DNA of 64,000 nucleotides from Trichoplusia ni (Eukaryota; Arthropoda; Insecta; Lepidoptera; Noctuidae), in assembly GCF_003590095.1 (NCBI RefSeq), contig NW_020800166.1:1-64000 (forward strand). Reading direction: 5' to 3'. This document shows, piece by piece, positions 53,501 to 54,733 of this stretch. Each line of letters begins with the position of its first letter. Within the stretch, counting starts at the first letter, position 1. The position numbers were made by a program, and so were the translations under genes. A model generated the notes under the pieces. The model made no database searches and was not told the DNA's origin. It saw nothing but the letters and a program-made list of their open reading frames with translations.

Positions 53501-54726
53501 ATGCACAAAGTTATCCAGACTCAGGGCCAGCAAACACCTTCGTGGATCACAAGAATCCTTGTCCTACGCGGGGTCGAGCCCGTGACACGTCGCGCACTGT
53601 GGGTTTTGGAATGGTGACCACCACTCTTTTGTTGTTATGCAAAAATAAGTTAAAAAGAAGAATGATTAACTCTTAATGCATTTTTTTTTAATGTATGAAA
53701 TTGCCCGTTCGAAATCATTTTGCGTCTTAAATTCTATAACCAAAATTATTATTGACATCTAAGTCATCTTTTATTTATTTCCACTATTCATTTTAGATAT
53801 TACTATGATCCAAATAAATATTGCACTCGATACGGTTAATATTTCAGGGTCATAACTCAGGAGTCGGGATCACATACCACAATAACATACAATTTGTATG
53901 ATCTCATACAGTTTGTCTCATACAACAGTTGTCTTTAAACCCACTCATGACACTGTCTCATTGTCCGCCATCTTATCTTTGCAATTGACAGTTTTAATTT
54001 TTTTATCGAAAAATAATTTTGCAATGACGATAACTCATATTTTTACGATTATGTATGATTTTTAAAGTGGTTCAAAGGTTTATATATCTAAATATATCAA
54101 GTTTAAAGTCCATCCACTATCTTCTATCTTTTTATCTATGCACAAAATCTATATTTTCTTACAATTTTCACCATGACATATCAAATCTCAAGGTCTACGA
54201 TTGCGTGTTTATATTTATCATATATTACAACAACAATGTCCAACAATATATTTACCACATTAATAAATATTATTGTAATTATCTAACGCTTTCAGACGCA
54301 GTAAACCATTGACATTTTCTTATCGTTTTTCTAATTAAAGTAAGCATAAACAACTTACCCGTCCGCGCCGACGTAAGTCTCTTTCGCTGTGACGCCATTG
54401 TAATGCACTCTGTTTTCCACTTCGCCATCAACGAGAACGTCAGTCATCACGAAATTAACAATATCTCTATTCAAATGCCGCCGTAAATATTTAATTTCAC
54501 TTATTTTGTTTTTCTCAGTGTCATTTCGATGCTTGTGCCTAAGATGGCCGCTGTCGAAACTTTGCATTTTGAAATTAGAATCTAGTTCGGTAACTTCACT
54601 TTCGCGCTCACAGTTTGTTGTGCCTAATAAAAAAAGAATAAGCAAAGGCGTTTTGAACATTCTGCCCCACGAAATAAGTTTTGCTATGCTCGACTTTTTC
54701 TTAGCTTTCGGTGATTTGAGCTCCAT
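5308..54726 (-). CDS. group III secreted phospholipase A2 gene (4 exons seen, 3' end off the window)
   Basis: Composite model built by reading splice sites by eye. The order on the minus strand is exon 1 (54726-54359), exon 2 (11944-11552), then catalytic exon 3a (9827-9606) or 3b (5532-5308). Every junction is phase 2, so all joins keep frame. The product would be a secreted enzyme that hydrolyses the sn-2 acyl bond of phospholipids, with a signal peptide, a pro-region of about 230 residues, and a catalytic domain entered just after a basic RSRR or RSKR stretch that looks like a propeptide cleavage site. Family hallmarks seen are the PGTKWCG calcium loop, the CCR-x-HD active-site motif and the HCRCD cysteine pair. 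The C-terminal exon(s) usually following HCRCD were not found in 1-5307. Inference: one gene with a 42.4-kb first intron. The exon 1 to exon 2 link is the least certain part, because other small exons could lie between. Confidence 0.75.
5533..7243. other. intron between catalytic exons 3b and 3a, first part; nothing recognised
   Basis: AT-rich, no repeat of the window's main families and no coding exon identified. Short reading frames at 5644-5826 and 6940-7125 on the minus strand show no family motif. Confidence 0.4.
7244..7496 (+). mobile_element. 5S-rRNA-headed SINE, 5'-truncated
   Basis: Starts within the 5S-like head (ATGGGTGACCATC), then the shared body (GACAGTCGTTAC, GTTGAGGAGGTCAGATAGGC, CTCCTTGTAAAACACTGG), and ends GTTGGGACAAGGGTAAG-TGATGATGA. 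Confidence 0.8.
7812..8043 (+). mobile_element. tRNA-headed SINE (Glu/Asp-like head)
   Basis: Head GGCCTGTTGGTTTAGTGG (box A) and GTTCGATTCCC (box B), then body GGACAAATG...GTCTGGGTGTAATTTATC...ACAAGCTCTGCTTAGC, ending in an A-run at 8034-8043. Same family as 27441 and 50212. It cannot fold as a functional tRNA because the anticodon arm is disrupted. Confidence 0.75.
8517..8899. mobile_element. TIR MITE with TA flanks (Tc1/mariner-type)
   Basis: About 44-bp terminal inverted repeats: CACGGTGATTTTTTAGTCGT... at 8517 matches the inverse of ...ACGACTAAAAATTCACGGTG at 8899 with about two mismatches. The element is flanked by TA on both sides. Non-coding interior with a GC-rich patch at about 8680-8720. 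Confidence 0.75.
8902..9605. other. intron sequence downstream of exon 3a, nothing recognised
   Basis: AT-rich with several A-runs close to the exon 3a donor (9550-9600). No repeat family or exon identified. Confidence 0.35.
9606..9827 (-). CDS. PLA2 catalytic exon, version 3a
   Basis: 222 nt (74 codons), acceptor CAG before 9827, donor AG|GTTAGT after 9606, phase 2 at both ends. A CTAAC branch-like site lies about 15 nt before the acceptor AG, but the tract there is A-rich, so the acceptor looks weak. The peptide starts SRRS, then PGTKWCGAG (calcium loop), DRCCRSHDHC (catalytic His-Asp flanked by disulfide cysteines), and HCRCD near the end. All expected cysteines of this segment are present and the HD-x-C spacing is the canonical one. 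Joined to exon 2 it reads ...SLAR|SRRSF..., giving a basic putative propeptide cleavage site. No disabling change is seen. Confidence 0.85.
10063..10216 (+). repeat. inverted-pair repeat, family P
   Basis: Two opposed copies of a motif containing AAACTAGTCGG. The left copy is inverted (CCGACTAGTTT, 10082-10092) and the right is direct (10143-10153), followed by GATAAATACGCGTAAGTGAA and GGTCTCACGAGAGTT. Between them lies CTGATGCGGCGGCGAGG. Related copies are at 30829, 31797, 41650 and 50780. Confidence 0.6.
10217..11551. other. exon 2 to exon 3a intron, no gene recognised
   Basis: AT-rich. A plus-strand reading frame at 11073-11279 (68 codons, very basic) shows no recognisable domain and starts in intronic context; I do not call it a gene. 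Confidence 0.4.
11552..11944 (-). CDS. PLA2 exon 2: conserved pro-region
   Basis: Strong acceptor (TCTTTTGTTTCAG) before 11944, and donor AG|GTAGTT with last exon base 11552; 393 nt, phase 2 at both ends. The peptide includes KLRQLTDGRHLVQVIYNQNG followed by DCEYV. I recall this block preceding the catalytic domain in insect group III PLA2s; that is family knowledge from memory, not a search. The exon ends SLA plus two bases of an Arg codon, which the first base of exon 3a or 3b completes. Reading through the donor gives an immediate in-frame TAG, so the open frame stops exactly at the splice site. AATAAA-like motifs lie about 25 nt further on (plus 11521-11530). Confidence 0.75.
12248..12544 (-). 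mobile_element. Helitron-like element, family C, cut by a SINE
   Basis: Minus copy starting CTAGCTGTTGCCCGCGACTC and carrying CTTTCTCAGGCTCTAGACTA and TTTCATTACAATCGG. The same family is at 58777. Its far end is interrupted at 12544 by the SINE that follows. Confidence 0.65.
12545..12803 (+). mobile_element. tRNA-headed SINE (class-II tRNA-like head)
   Basis: Head GACGACCTCCGTGGTCGAGTGG (box A part TGGTCGAGTGG) and GGTTCGATCCCC (box B). Body has GTGTTTGTGGTACCTTC and TTTGGGTTCAGAACAATG, tail has a TATG run and GATGTTGTCCGCA. Same family as 36484 and 47087. Promoter boxes are intact, so pol III transcription is possible. Confidence 0.75.
13159..13198. repeat. perfect 16-bp hairpin
   Basis: Arms GCAATGGCTGATGAAT and its exact inverse around an 8-nt loop. 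The sequence matches the tip of the GGGCCC MITE family (43486), so it is probably a collapsed end of that element. Confidence 0.7.
13203..13340 (-). mobile_element. LINE 3' fragment with ATG/GAT tail
   Basis: On the minus strand it encodes a degenerate version of the LINE ORF C-terminus (RWMQVAINRSH, stop, RTYGEAYVEQWNAVV, stop), ending in a GATGATGAT tail. 5'-truncated and carrying an internal stop. Confidence 0.65.
13560..13599. repeat. 18-bp palindrome with 3-nt loop
   Basis: GTTAACCGGGATAATGTA pairs with TACATTATCCCCGGTTAAC around AGC, with one bulged C. No gene context. Confidence 0.7.
13696..13892 (-). mobile_element. tRNA-headed SINE, family S3
   Basis: Minus copy: tail hairpin (ACTCCCGC...GCGGGAGT) at 13698-13738, body, head with GGGGATCGAAC (inverse box B) and CCACTCGGCTATGC (inverse box A). 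Nine copies of this family are in the window. Confidence 0.7.
14268..14396 (-). mobile_element. 5'-truncated SINE body with 14-bp target duplication
   Basis: 129-bp tail portion of the 5S-headed SINE family, flanked by CATACTAATGAAAT at 14254-14267 and 14397-14410. The perfect 14-bp duplication and 5' truncation indicate LINE-type target-primed insertion. Confidence 0.85.
14554..14729 (-). mobile_element. tRNA-headed SINE, family S3
   Basis: Minus copy with ACGCGGGGATCGAACCCGCG and TAGGCTATCCGTG head elements. It contains a small internal duplication near ACTACTAGCCACTAGGC. Confidence 0.65.
15305..15483 (-). mobile_element. 5'-truncated SINE body
   Basis: Tail half of the 5S-headed SINE family (AGCCTAGCCTTTTCC, GACCTCCTCAACCCAG). 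A possible 7-bp duplication AAGGCAT flanks it (15298-15304 and 15484-15490). Confidence 0.75.
15843..15893. repeat. perfect 20-bp hairpin, 11-nt loop
   Basis: Arm 15843-15862 (AATACAATTAGAAAGT core) pairs exactly with 15874-15893. AT-rich, no repeat family recognised. Confidence 0.7.
16336..16585 (+). mobile_element. Helitron-like element, family A (intact termini)
   Basis: A|TCTATACTAATATAT start and GCGGGCAACAGCTAG|T end, about 250 bp, with all family A internal blocks. Confidence 0.8.
16586..17347. other. flank of the LTR element, no gene
   Basis: AT-rich, no feature recognised apart from a GC-richer patch at 16870-16970. Confidence 0.4.
17352..18420 (+). repeat. 5' LTR (1069 bp)
   Basis: Starts TGTAACG and ends CGTTACA, a 7-bp terminal inverted repeat. 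Identical to the 3' LTR except C at 18232 versus T at 25272. It holds a TATAAAAG box (18266-18273) and an ATTAAA (18327-18332) that could serve the R/U5 poly(A) function. Positions 18101-18225 are a GC-rich imperfect array of CTTCAGCCAG/CTCAGCCAG units. A CGCGTCTATGG/CCATGGACGCG inverted pair lies at the very start. Confidence 0.97.
18266..18273 (+). promoter_or_regulatory. TATA box of the 5' LTR
   Basis: TATAAAAG about 150 bp from the LTR end, just after the GC-rich repeat array. Expected to set the genomic RNA start about 25-30 bp downstream (inference). Confidence 0.65.
18422..18431 (+). other. primer-binding site (tRNA-Lys type)
   Basis: TGGCGCCCAA, one base after the 5' LTR, is complementary to a tRNA 3' end ...TTGGGCGCCA, as in tRNA-Lys. 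Only these 10 bases match the tRNA. Confidence 0.8.
18432..18786 (+). other. untranslated leader of the LTR element
   Basis: About 355 bp of very AT-rich sequence (many TAATTAAT runs) between primer site and gag. Probable packaging region by position; no specific signal seen. Confidence 0.6.
18787..20112 (+). CDS. gag: Gag polyprotein (capsid/nucleocapsid)
   Basis: 441 residues from ATG at 18787; the frame is open a few codons further up but has no ATG there. The N-terminal third is charged and helical (HLRKAELEYEV). Residues about 160-320 resemble the retrotransposon capsid domain (KPKYDGRTCVRSFIQNLEEF, then ALHWYRHIRP). The C-terminus has two zinc-binding clusters: C399-C402-H407-C412 is a standard CCHC knuckle. 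The second, C420-C423-...-C433-C436, has Val428 where His is usual and reads as CCCC. The stop is TAG at 20110-20112, directly after the frameshift heptamer. Confidence 0.93.
   Translation: MGTHPINFIHLRKAELEYEVLIRGGESGTCIELRKQINQLCKKYSSDDIQESGLDTREDLDAVELTLSEFQSSIVGINTEAGVSKAISYKNHIRYRLSRITPTNSELITRRKKLEATFTTATSQLADLETKYRSHNNTHTAQHSEPTGSNITVTCTNHIPNKPKYDGRTCVRSFIQNLEEFQISKKIKADDMFNYAYEIFSDNALHWYRHIRPKVSSWLELTQLLKEAFDSDDYDYRLLTEIRQRTQGDLENITVYISIMNGLFNRLNSRPTESEIFDIISHNLKPIYAEVLAISNVQTLEQLEAVCKNYEKYKSRAAHYQEPSKSNLSSLAPEFAYIKTGTKSFGTASNSNSYNYSRYSRGNFYKKATPTWEDHRPLKPISAVNTGDANSSQGVTPFCPRCRSNSHSLRQCGAERFPICFKCGEKGVKFPDCTKCNRPKN
20103..20109 (+). promoter_or_regulatory. -1 ribosomal frameshift site gag/pol
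   Basis: A AAA AAC in the gag frame (codons CCA AAA AAC TAG), a canonical X-XXY-YYZ heptamer followed at once by the gag stop. Slipping back one base continues into pol at CTA (20109). The pol frame has a stop at 20094-20096, so the shift must occur within 20097-20112. Bases 20119-20128 (TGGATTGTCG) are perfectly complementary to 20221-20230, giving a stimulatory stem 9 nt downstream. Confidence 0.88.
20109..23330 (+). CDS. pol: Pol polyprotein: protease, RT, RNase H, integrase
   Basis: 1073 residues after the -1 shift, no internal stop. Numbering from the codon at 20118: protease LLDSGSAV with DSG 63-65 and ILLGMDF 135-141; RT motif A Asp311 (SSIDLYKSF), TPFGLTNAPA 344-353, catalytic FLDD 375-378; RNase H Asp527, Glu568, Asp594, Asp637; integrase zinc finger H724-H731-C761-C764; catalytic D794, D854, E890 with exactly 35 residues between the last two. 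A GPY/F-like segment follows near the C-terminus (KLAPKYVKCKVSGKHSPLVY). All catalytic residues are present. It makes cDNA from the genomic RNA and integrates it. Confidence 0.96.
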   Translation, partial: LAGLDCRVGKTDYNKLSKAEWEDWLSFVSKFFNCYSVSTIQKKPNNDTRPYAAILINHLPVCGLLDSGSAVTVIGRDYHKFLSKELGLTVQPVDSEQTFVAAGGQVLHSIGLLNLPITFEDKVQTIRAYVVPSIDSPILLGMDFWNAFQIFPKHIKSIFLINKSESNTQLNSKLHLHAFAQLSETQKVIANDIIKQFENISSTRKGLGRTTLITHCIDTGDSPPIRQRYYRMSPEKQRILGEELDEMLRLDVVEPCESPWSSPVLLTPKKDGKLRFCLDSRKLNAITKKDAYNLPYISEILDNLRDAKYLSSIDLYKSFWQLPLQESDRNKTAFYIPGRGTFRFKTTPFGLTNAPATQQRMVDKLFYGPEFENRVFAFLDDIVLVSSDFNNHISLLTKVLNKLADANLTINMEKCKFFRDELKYLGYVVNAKGLQPDPEKVEAIQNFPVPTNPKEVKRFLGTASWYRRFVPNFSALAAPLNKLTSASKKAPPFQWSQECNDSFKKLREILVTAPVLSCPDYSLPFEVHTDASNYGIGGLLTQTKDGVEHPIAYMSKSLSKQEQNYSITERETLAVLLALEHWRCYLENGLKFTVYTDHSALKWFLKLQNPSGRLARWGVRLSTFNFDIKHRRGVDNTLPDALSRAFPVATLVDTGTSQSNPHTRTNDKWYLNIYHGCQQHPSSFPNYIVKDDRLFRYVKSKFTLLGEFEWKEVIPSELRPRIIKENHAEPTAGHLGIYKTYKRLTLRYYWPGMHRDVVEAVTSCDTCIAHKQANHAPLGLMGKPKECSRPFQMLSIDIVGPLPVSRRQNAYLFVATCCFSKYCLLFPMRSANAKTICKLLEDNIFLVHGVPQCVILDNGTQFTSYEMRNLFNKYKVPNVHYTPRYTPQINAVERYNKTIITAISTLINDDQRSWDLQVPKVQFALNSSTSEVTGYTPAFLVFGRELIADGSHYQNADVNEIIFQPRDQYAENLGVLSGVFDRVQSALLQAYSRNACSYNLRRKKFEFDVGDIVWKRTYYLSDKDKYFSKKLAPKYVKCKVSGKHSPLVYDLVDMQDKPLGTWHIKDLKGKDPR
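23331..24380 (+). other. non-coding tail of the LTR element, no env
   Basis: About 1.05 kb between pol and the polypurine tract. No frame longer than 76 codons and no signal peptide, transmembrane or envelope-like sequence. It contains an imperfect direct repeat of about 85 bp (23701-23788 and 23891-23976, each with TGCAGAG(T/C)AGGTC near its middle). Confidence 0.75.
24381..24391 (+). other. polypurine tract
   Basis: Eight consecutive G then TAC, immediately before the 3' LTR and preceded by a T-run. Primes plus-strand synthesis. Confidence 0.75.
24392..25460 (+). repeat. 3' LTR (1069 bp)
   Basis: Compared base by base with the 5' LTR: one difference (T at 25272). Same TGTAACG...CGTTACA ends, TATAAAAG at 25306-25313. 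Followed by the second ATAT of the target duplication. Confidence 0.97.
25496..25708 (-). mobile_element. Helitron-like element, family D, with AAG microsatellite
   Basis: Minus copy beginning CTAGTTGTTTCCCGCGG, with AAATCGGTTCAACTGTTC and CGAACAGCAATTTATTTTTA blocks, ending in an (AAG)n run at 25682-25708. Confidence 0.6.
25988..26081. mobile_element. deleted copy of the GGGCCC MITE family
   Basis: GGGCCCCAA at the left, GTGTACCGTCCCACACTGAA core and ATTCATTCATCGGCTATT...TTAGGGCCC at the right. Roughly a third of full length. Confidence 0.65.
26082..26924. other. intron sequence, nothing recognised
   Basis: AT-rich. A minus-strand frame at 26225-26491 shows no recognisable motif. Confidence 0.35.
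26925..27165 (-). mobile_element. 5S-rRNA-headed SINE family, truncated
   Basis: Minus copy: tail CTAGCCTTTTCCCAACTATG at left, body, running into GGGGTCCC and a degenerate ACGTGCATTTT part of the head. Confidence 0.75.
27441..27635 (+). mobile_element. tRNA-headed SINE with duplicated box B
   Basis: GGCCTGTTGGTCTAGTGGTTAG head. The box B region is duplicated (CAGTTCGATT at 27506 and 27524), and a 9-bp ACCGGAG/CTCCGGT hairpin lies in the head. Body GGGTGTAATTTATATATT. Confidence 0.7.
28917..29112 (-). mobile_element. Helitron-like element, family E
   Basis: Minus copy starting CTAGCTGTCCCAGCGAAGG, with TACAAAATTTCATAAAAATTGG, ending at TATATATTAGAAGA. Confidence 0.6.
29400..29652 (+). mobile_element. 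tRNA-headed SINE, family S4
   Basis: GTGGCCTCGTGGTTCTATAC head and GGTTCTATACCAACGC (degenerate box B). Tail CACCGTGAGGAAACC, ATTCCAAATATTGGAATCTGA palindrome and GTGATGATCAATGCTCA. Related copies at 43774, 43940 and 51570. Confidence 0.55.
30218..30449 (-). mobile_element. 5S-rRNA-headed SINE family, truncated
   Basis: Minus copy with the CCTAGCCTTTTCCCAACTAT tail and body through GGAATAACAGCCGGGAC; the 5S-like head is missing. Confidence 0.8.
30829..30950 (+). repeat. family P repeat, single arm
   Basis: CATGATTAAGGACTCCGG, CCGATAAATACGCGTGAG, CAGTCTCACGATAG. Same order of blocks as the right arm at 31919-32000. Confidence 0.65.
31116..31385 (+). mobile_element. Helitron-like element, family A variant
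   Basis: TCTATACTCTATACTAATAT start, CTAG|T end (31382-31385). The 3' quarter has CATCTTCGAGCGCTTCCGTT, also present in the copy at 61921. Confidence 0.75.
31797..32002. repeat. family P inverted pair: nested palindrome
   Basis: Inner arms 31858-31886 and 31890-31918 are a perfect 29-bp inverted repeat around TCG. Outer arms 31827-31856 and 31968-31997 are also essentially perfect. The right arm carries an extra 49 bp (31919-31967) with hairpins GGAC...GTCC and TCGGG...CCCGA around GAAACTAG. Confidence 0.85.
32003..33048. other. intron sequence, mostly unassigned
   Basis: A tail fragment of the Glu/Asp-head SINE is likely at 32566-32620 (GTCTAGCATCAAGCTTTGC). Nothing else recognised. Confidence 0.4.
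33049..33306 (+). mobile_element. Helitron-like element, family A, damaged 3' end
   Basis: TCTATACTCTATACTAATAT start and all family blocks, but after GCGGGCAACAG the CTAG end is replaced by ACCGG. Confidence 0.75.
34017..34085 (-). mobile_element. fragment of a family A-like Helitron
   Basis: CTCCTACTAATGATAGTGCG and CCTATAGCCTTCCTTAG match the middle of family A copies; a similar scrap lies at 39910-39955. Confidence 0.5.
34090..34126. repeat. perfect 16-bp hairpin
   Basis: GTAAAATTCTTTCAAT and its inverse around CATTC. Confidence 0.65.
35216..35415 (+). mobile_element. LINE 3' fragment
   Basis: Encodes RKRWRNDLNAYRAGWFHAAQ, then NRDS-stop-KDLGEAFAQQWDTVG-stop. This resembles the C-terminal tail of insect LINE ORFs. 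One internal stop, 5'-truncated. Confidence 0.65.
35418..35580 (+). mobile_element. Helitron-like fragment
   Basis: ATATATTATAAATGTGAAAG start and AACGGCTGAACGAATTTGG block typical of this element class; no CTAG end seen. Confidence 0.5.
35595..35791 (+). mobile_element. 5S-rRNA-headed SINE family, truncated
   Basis: Body and tail (CTGAATCCGGTTAGACTGG, GGAAAAGGCTAGGATGATGA); head absent. Confidence 0.8.
36184..36428 (-). mobile_element. Helitron-like element, family A
   Basis: Minus copy from CTAGCTATTGCCCGCGACTT to TTTATATATTAG, followed by a (TAAG)n run. Confidence 0.75.
36484..36705 (+). mobile_element. tRNA-headed SINE (class-II tRNA-like head)
   Basis: Near-identical in structure to 12545: GACGACCTCCGTGGTCGAG head, GGTTCGATCCCC box B, tail GATGTTGTCCGCA. 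Confidence 0.75.
37024..37186. mobile_element. foldback element
   Basis: Inverted arms of about 64 bp (ATTGAAATGAAACTA...CCCGACGT and inverse) around a 35-bp centre. Flanking DNA on the two sides is itself similar (ATACAGAAAAGTG at 36991 and 37186; ACCGAAGCAAA at 36920 and 37220). Confidence 0.7.
38022..38250 (+). mobile_element. 5S-rRNA-headed SINE family, truncated
   Basis: Starts near GGCACGTTAAATTGTGG in the head-body junction and runs to AATATAGTTGGGA. Confidence 0.8.
38638..39206 (+). mobile_element. Helitron-like element, family B, split by a SINE
   Basis: TCCTACTAATATTATAAACG at 38638; the element resumes after the SINE at AACGTATAACCAAGATTG (39108) and runs to TTTTAGCAGGCGGG. Confidence 0.75.
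38738..39095 (-). mobile_element. near-full-length 5S-rRNA-headed SINE with 12-bp target duplication
   Basis: Flanked by TGCTTGCTCTTT at 38726-38737 and 39096-39107. Read on its own strand it opens GGGGAGCTCGTAGCTAAGC, then a head with GGTTAAGCTATGC, GCGGTTGGTCCGTAG and ATGGGTGACC. These align in order with the 3' half of 5S rRNA (GTTAAGC, GCGGTTAGTAC, ATGGGTGACC). The body is shared with the other copies. 5S-derived SINEs use the internal pol III promoter of 5S genes. A family of this kind (HaSE3) was described in Helicoverpa armigera, as I recall. Confidence 0.85.
39499..39600 (-). mobile_element. LINE 3' fragment
   Basis: Minus strand encodes ARWVDDIIKVSGRVWIRLAQ, then DRRNWHEKGEAYAQQ, a LINE C-terminal tail. 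Confidence 0.6.
39619..39846 (+). mobile_element. Helitron-like element, family A
   Basis: TCTATACTAATATAT start, GGCAACAGCTAG|T end; shorter by a deletion in the 3' third. Confidence 0.75.
39848..39904 (-). mobile_element. fragment of SINE family S3
   Basis: CAGACACCCAGATTCAGGAC and AAGCATTCGTGGATC match the body of S3, abutting the Helitron end at 39846. Confidence 0.55.
40425..40760 (+). mobile_element. near-full-length 5S-rRNA-headed SINE with 12-bp target duplication
   Basis: 336 bp flanked by AAATCTTTCAGA (40413-40424 and 40761-40772). Head: GGAGCTCGTGGCTGTGC, GATCGCAGGTTAAGCTATG, GGTTGGTCTGTAGATGGGTG. Tail GGGAAAAGGCTAGGCCGATG. The best full copy on the plus strand. Confidence 0.88.
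40773..42552. other. intron sequence with one family P arm
   Basis: 41650-41745 is a plus-strand family P arm (CATGATTAAGGACTCCGG, AAACTAGTCGGGC). Frames at 41853-42312 have no motif. Nothing else recognised. Confidence 0.45.
42553..42681 (-). mobile_element. LINE 3' fragment with ATC/GAT tail
   Basis: CATCATCATCATCATCA, then AGCCCATATTCGTCCACTGG. Related to the copies at 49570 and 51869. Confidence 0.7.
43100..43186 (-). mobile_element. internally deleted family A Helitron
   Basis: Both ends of family A are recognisable (CTAGGTGTTGCGTACGACTT and CCAAACAAACTCTTCAG) but the middle is missing. Confidence 0.5.
43486..43738. mobile_element. GGGCCC palindromic MITE with 38-bp flanking repeats
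   Basis: Long inverted ends (GCCCCGATTCTGCTATTTTA and ATAGCAGAATCGGGGC inverse, continuing through GGCCGATGAATGAATGG and AATGCTT). The flanks are a 38-bp direct repeat, 43448-43485 and 43739-43776, with two mismatches. Confidence 0.75.
43774..43900 (+). mobile_element. tRNA-headed SINE, family S4
   Basis: GGCCTTGCGGTTTAATGAATGG head, GCGCAGGTTAGATCCCAACG (degenerate box B), GCAAGAACCAATTTAAC, TGTGAGGAAACTTG. A minus-strand partner fragment follows at 43940-44056 (GAGCATTGATCACCACGC, GGTTTCCTCACGGTGG). Confidence 0.55.
44668..44845 (+). mobile_element. Helitron-like element, family B, degenerate
   Basis: ACTATAAACCCGAAAGTTTG, AAACTTGGTACACTGATAG, AACCAGGATTAACA, CTGTGGGATCG; no CTAG end. Confidence 0.55.
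45022..45205 (+). mobile_element. 5S-rRNA-headed SINE family, truncated
   Basis: GGTTACAGGTAGTCAGAAGC through CAACATAGTTGGGAAAAAG. Confidence 0.8.
45554..45848. mobile_element. AATAGGGATGATGAC MITE, copy 1
   Basis: Ends AATAGGGATGACGAC and GTCATCATCCTTATT. Interior shares GCGTGACGTCACGATTGAG and AAAGCAGTTAATCTTTGTCA with copies at 47501 and 57247. Confidence 0.75.
46040..46195 (+). mobile_element. LINE 3' fragment
   Basis: Encodes RGRPKKRWMDLVKDDMAVKS, then VSCEMTSDRKVWQQ-stop, an RTE-like C-terminal tail, ending GGGATAAGGGCAGGGGAATG. Confidence 0.65.
46238..46489. mobile_element. GGGCCC palindromic MITE
   Basis: Second member of the family at 43486: GTATTCTCTTAAGCATTTTT, ATAATTGGAA, AATGCTTAAGTGAAAACG, CATTCATTCATCGGCCATT, AGCAGAATCGGCGCCC. 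Confidence 0.7.
46525..46783 (+). mobile_element. Helitron-like element, family A
   Basis: TCTATACTACTAATATATAA start (preceded by extra TCTATA units), CTAG|T end. Confidence 0.75.
47013..47485 (-). mobile_element. Helitron-like element, family B, split by a SINE
   Basis: CTAGCTGTTGCTCGCGGG at 47013; the element continues after the SINE with ATGTGTTAATCGTGGTTATA and TTTGCGTTTTAATATTAGTA. Confidence 0.65.
47087..47302 (-). mobile_element. tRNA-headed SINE (class-II tRNA-like head)
   Basis: Inverse of the 36484 copy: CGGACAACATCACATAC at left, GGGGATCGAACCC (inverse box B), CACTCGACCACGGAGGTCGT at right. Confidence 0.75.
47501..47818. mobile_element. AATAGGGATGATGAC MITE, copy 2
   Basis: Left end AATAGGGATGATGAC exact; right end ATTCATCATCCTTATT. 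Abuts the split Helitron at 47485. Confidence 0.75.
48093..48440 (-). mobile_element. Helitron-like element, degenerate (family G)
   Basis: CTAGCTGTTAATCGCGGC start on the minus end and TGCAAAATTTCATCGAAATC block. The 117-codon minus frame across it has no protein motif. Confidence 0.5.
48441..50211. other. intron sequence with one LINE fragment
   Basis: 49570-49683 (+) encodes SWMRAAEDRSRWRDIGKAYV, then QWTNMGR-stop, followed by a GATGATGATG tail: a LINE 3' end. A possible S4 SINE scrap is at 48506-48545 (GGTTCGATTCCAACGC). Otherwise nothing recognised. Confidence 0.55.
50212..50430 (+). mobile_element. tRNA-headed SINE (Glu/Asp-like head)
   Basis: CATGGTCTAGTGGTTAGAGA (box A), GTGGGTTCGAATCCCG (box B), GGACAAATG, CAGTTGTCTAGTACTC, ACAAGCTCTGCTTAG. 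Best copy of its family, but the acceptor stem does not pair, so it is not a tRNA gene. Confidence 0.78.
50780..50852 (+). repeat. family P repeat, single arm
   Basis: CTCATGATTAAGGACTCTGG, CCGAAACTAGTCGGGCGATC, GATAAATAAGCGTGAGTAAA. Confidence 0.65.
50864..51043 (+). mobile_element. tRNA-headed SINE, family S3
   Basis: CACCCGAATGGTTGAGGTC head, GATCCACGAATGCTTC, CTGAGTCTGGGTGTCTTTG, AATTCCTCAGTGAGG tail hairpin. It directly follows a family P arm. Confidence 0.7.
51570..51695 (-). mobile_element. tail of SINE family S4
   Basis: GAGTATTGATCACCACGC, CACTGCGGGCAATTTCAGAT, TCCAATATTTGGAA palindrome. Confidence 0.5.
51869..51959 (-). mobile_element. 5'-truncated LINE with 10-bp target duplication
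   Basis: CATCATGATCAGCCCATATT... fragment flanked by AATTATACAT at 51859-51868 and 51960-51969. Confidence 0.8.
51970..53456. other. intron sequence, nothing recognised
   Basis: AT-rich; no repeat family or exon identified. Confidence 0.35.
53457..53628 (-). mobile_element. tRNA-headed SINE, family S3
   Basis: AGGAATTTAATCCCTGCGTC tail, GCAAACACCTTCGTGGATCA, TACGCGGGGTCGAGCCCG (box B region), GGTGACCACCACTC. Confidence 0.65.
53629..54358. other. start of intron 1 of the PLA2 gene
   Basis: AT-rich, no repeat recognised. A plus frame at 54055-54312 is low-complexity and not called. Confidence 0.4.
54359..54726 (-). CDS. PLA2 exon 1: start codon, signal peptide, start of pro-region
   Basis: Open from ATG at 54726 to a donor (GG|GTAAGT, last exon base 54359), 368 coding nt, ending in phase 2. 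The first ATG gives a 22-residue basic N-terminal extension. A second in-frame ATG at 54660 (residue 23) begins MFKTPLLILFLLGTTNCE, a typical cleavable signal peptide. Both ATGs have A at -3, so either start could be used, and the second fits a secreted protein better. After the signal region comes a charged segment with no recognisable domain. Just upstream of the first ATG the minus strand has a pyrimidine-rich stretch and CAG (54736-54734). This could be an acceptor, which would imply an untranslated first exon further right. Confidence 0.7.
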
Positions 54727-54733
54727 TTTTAAC

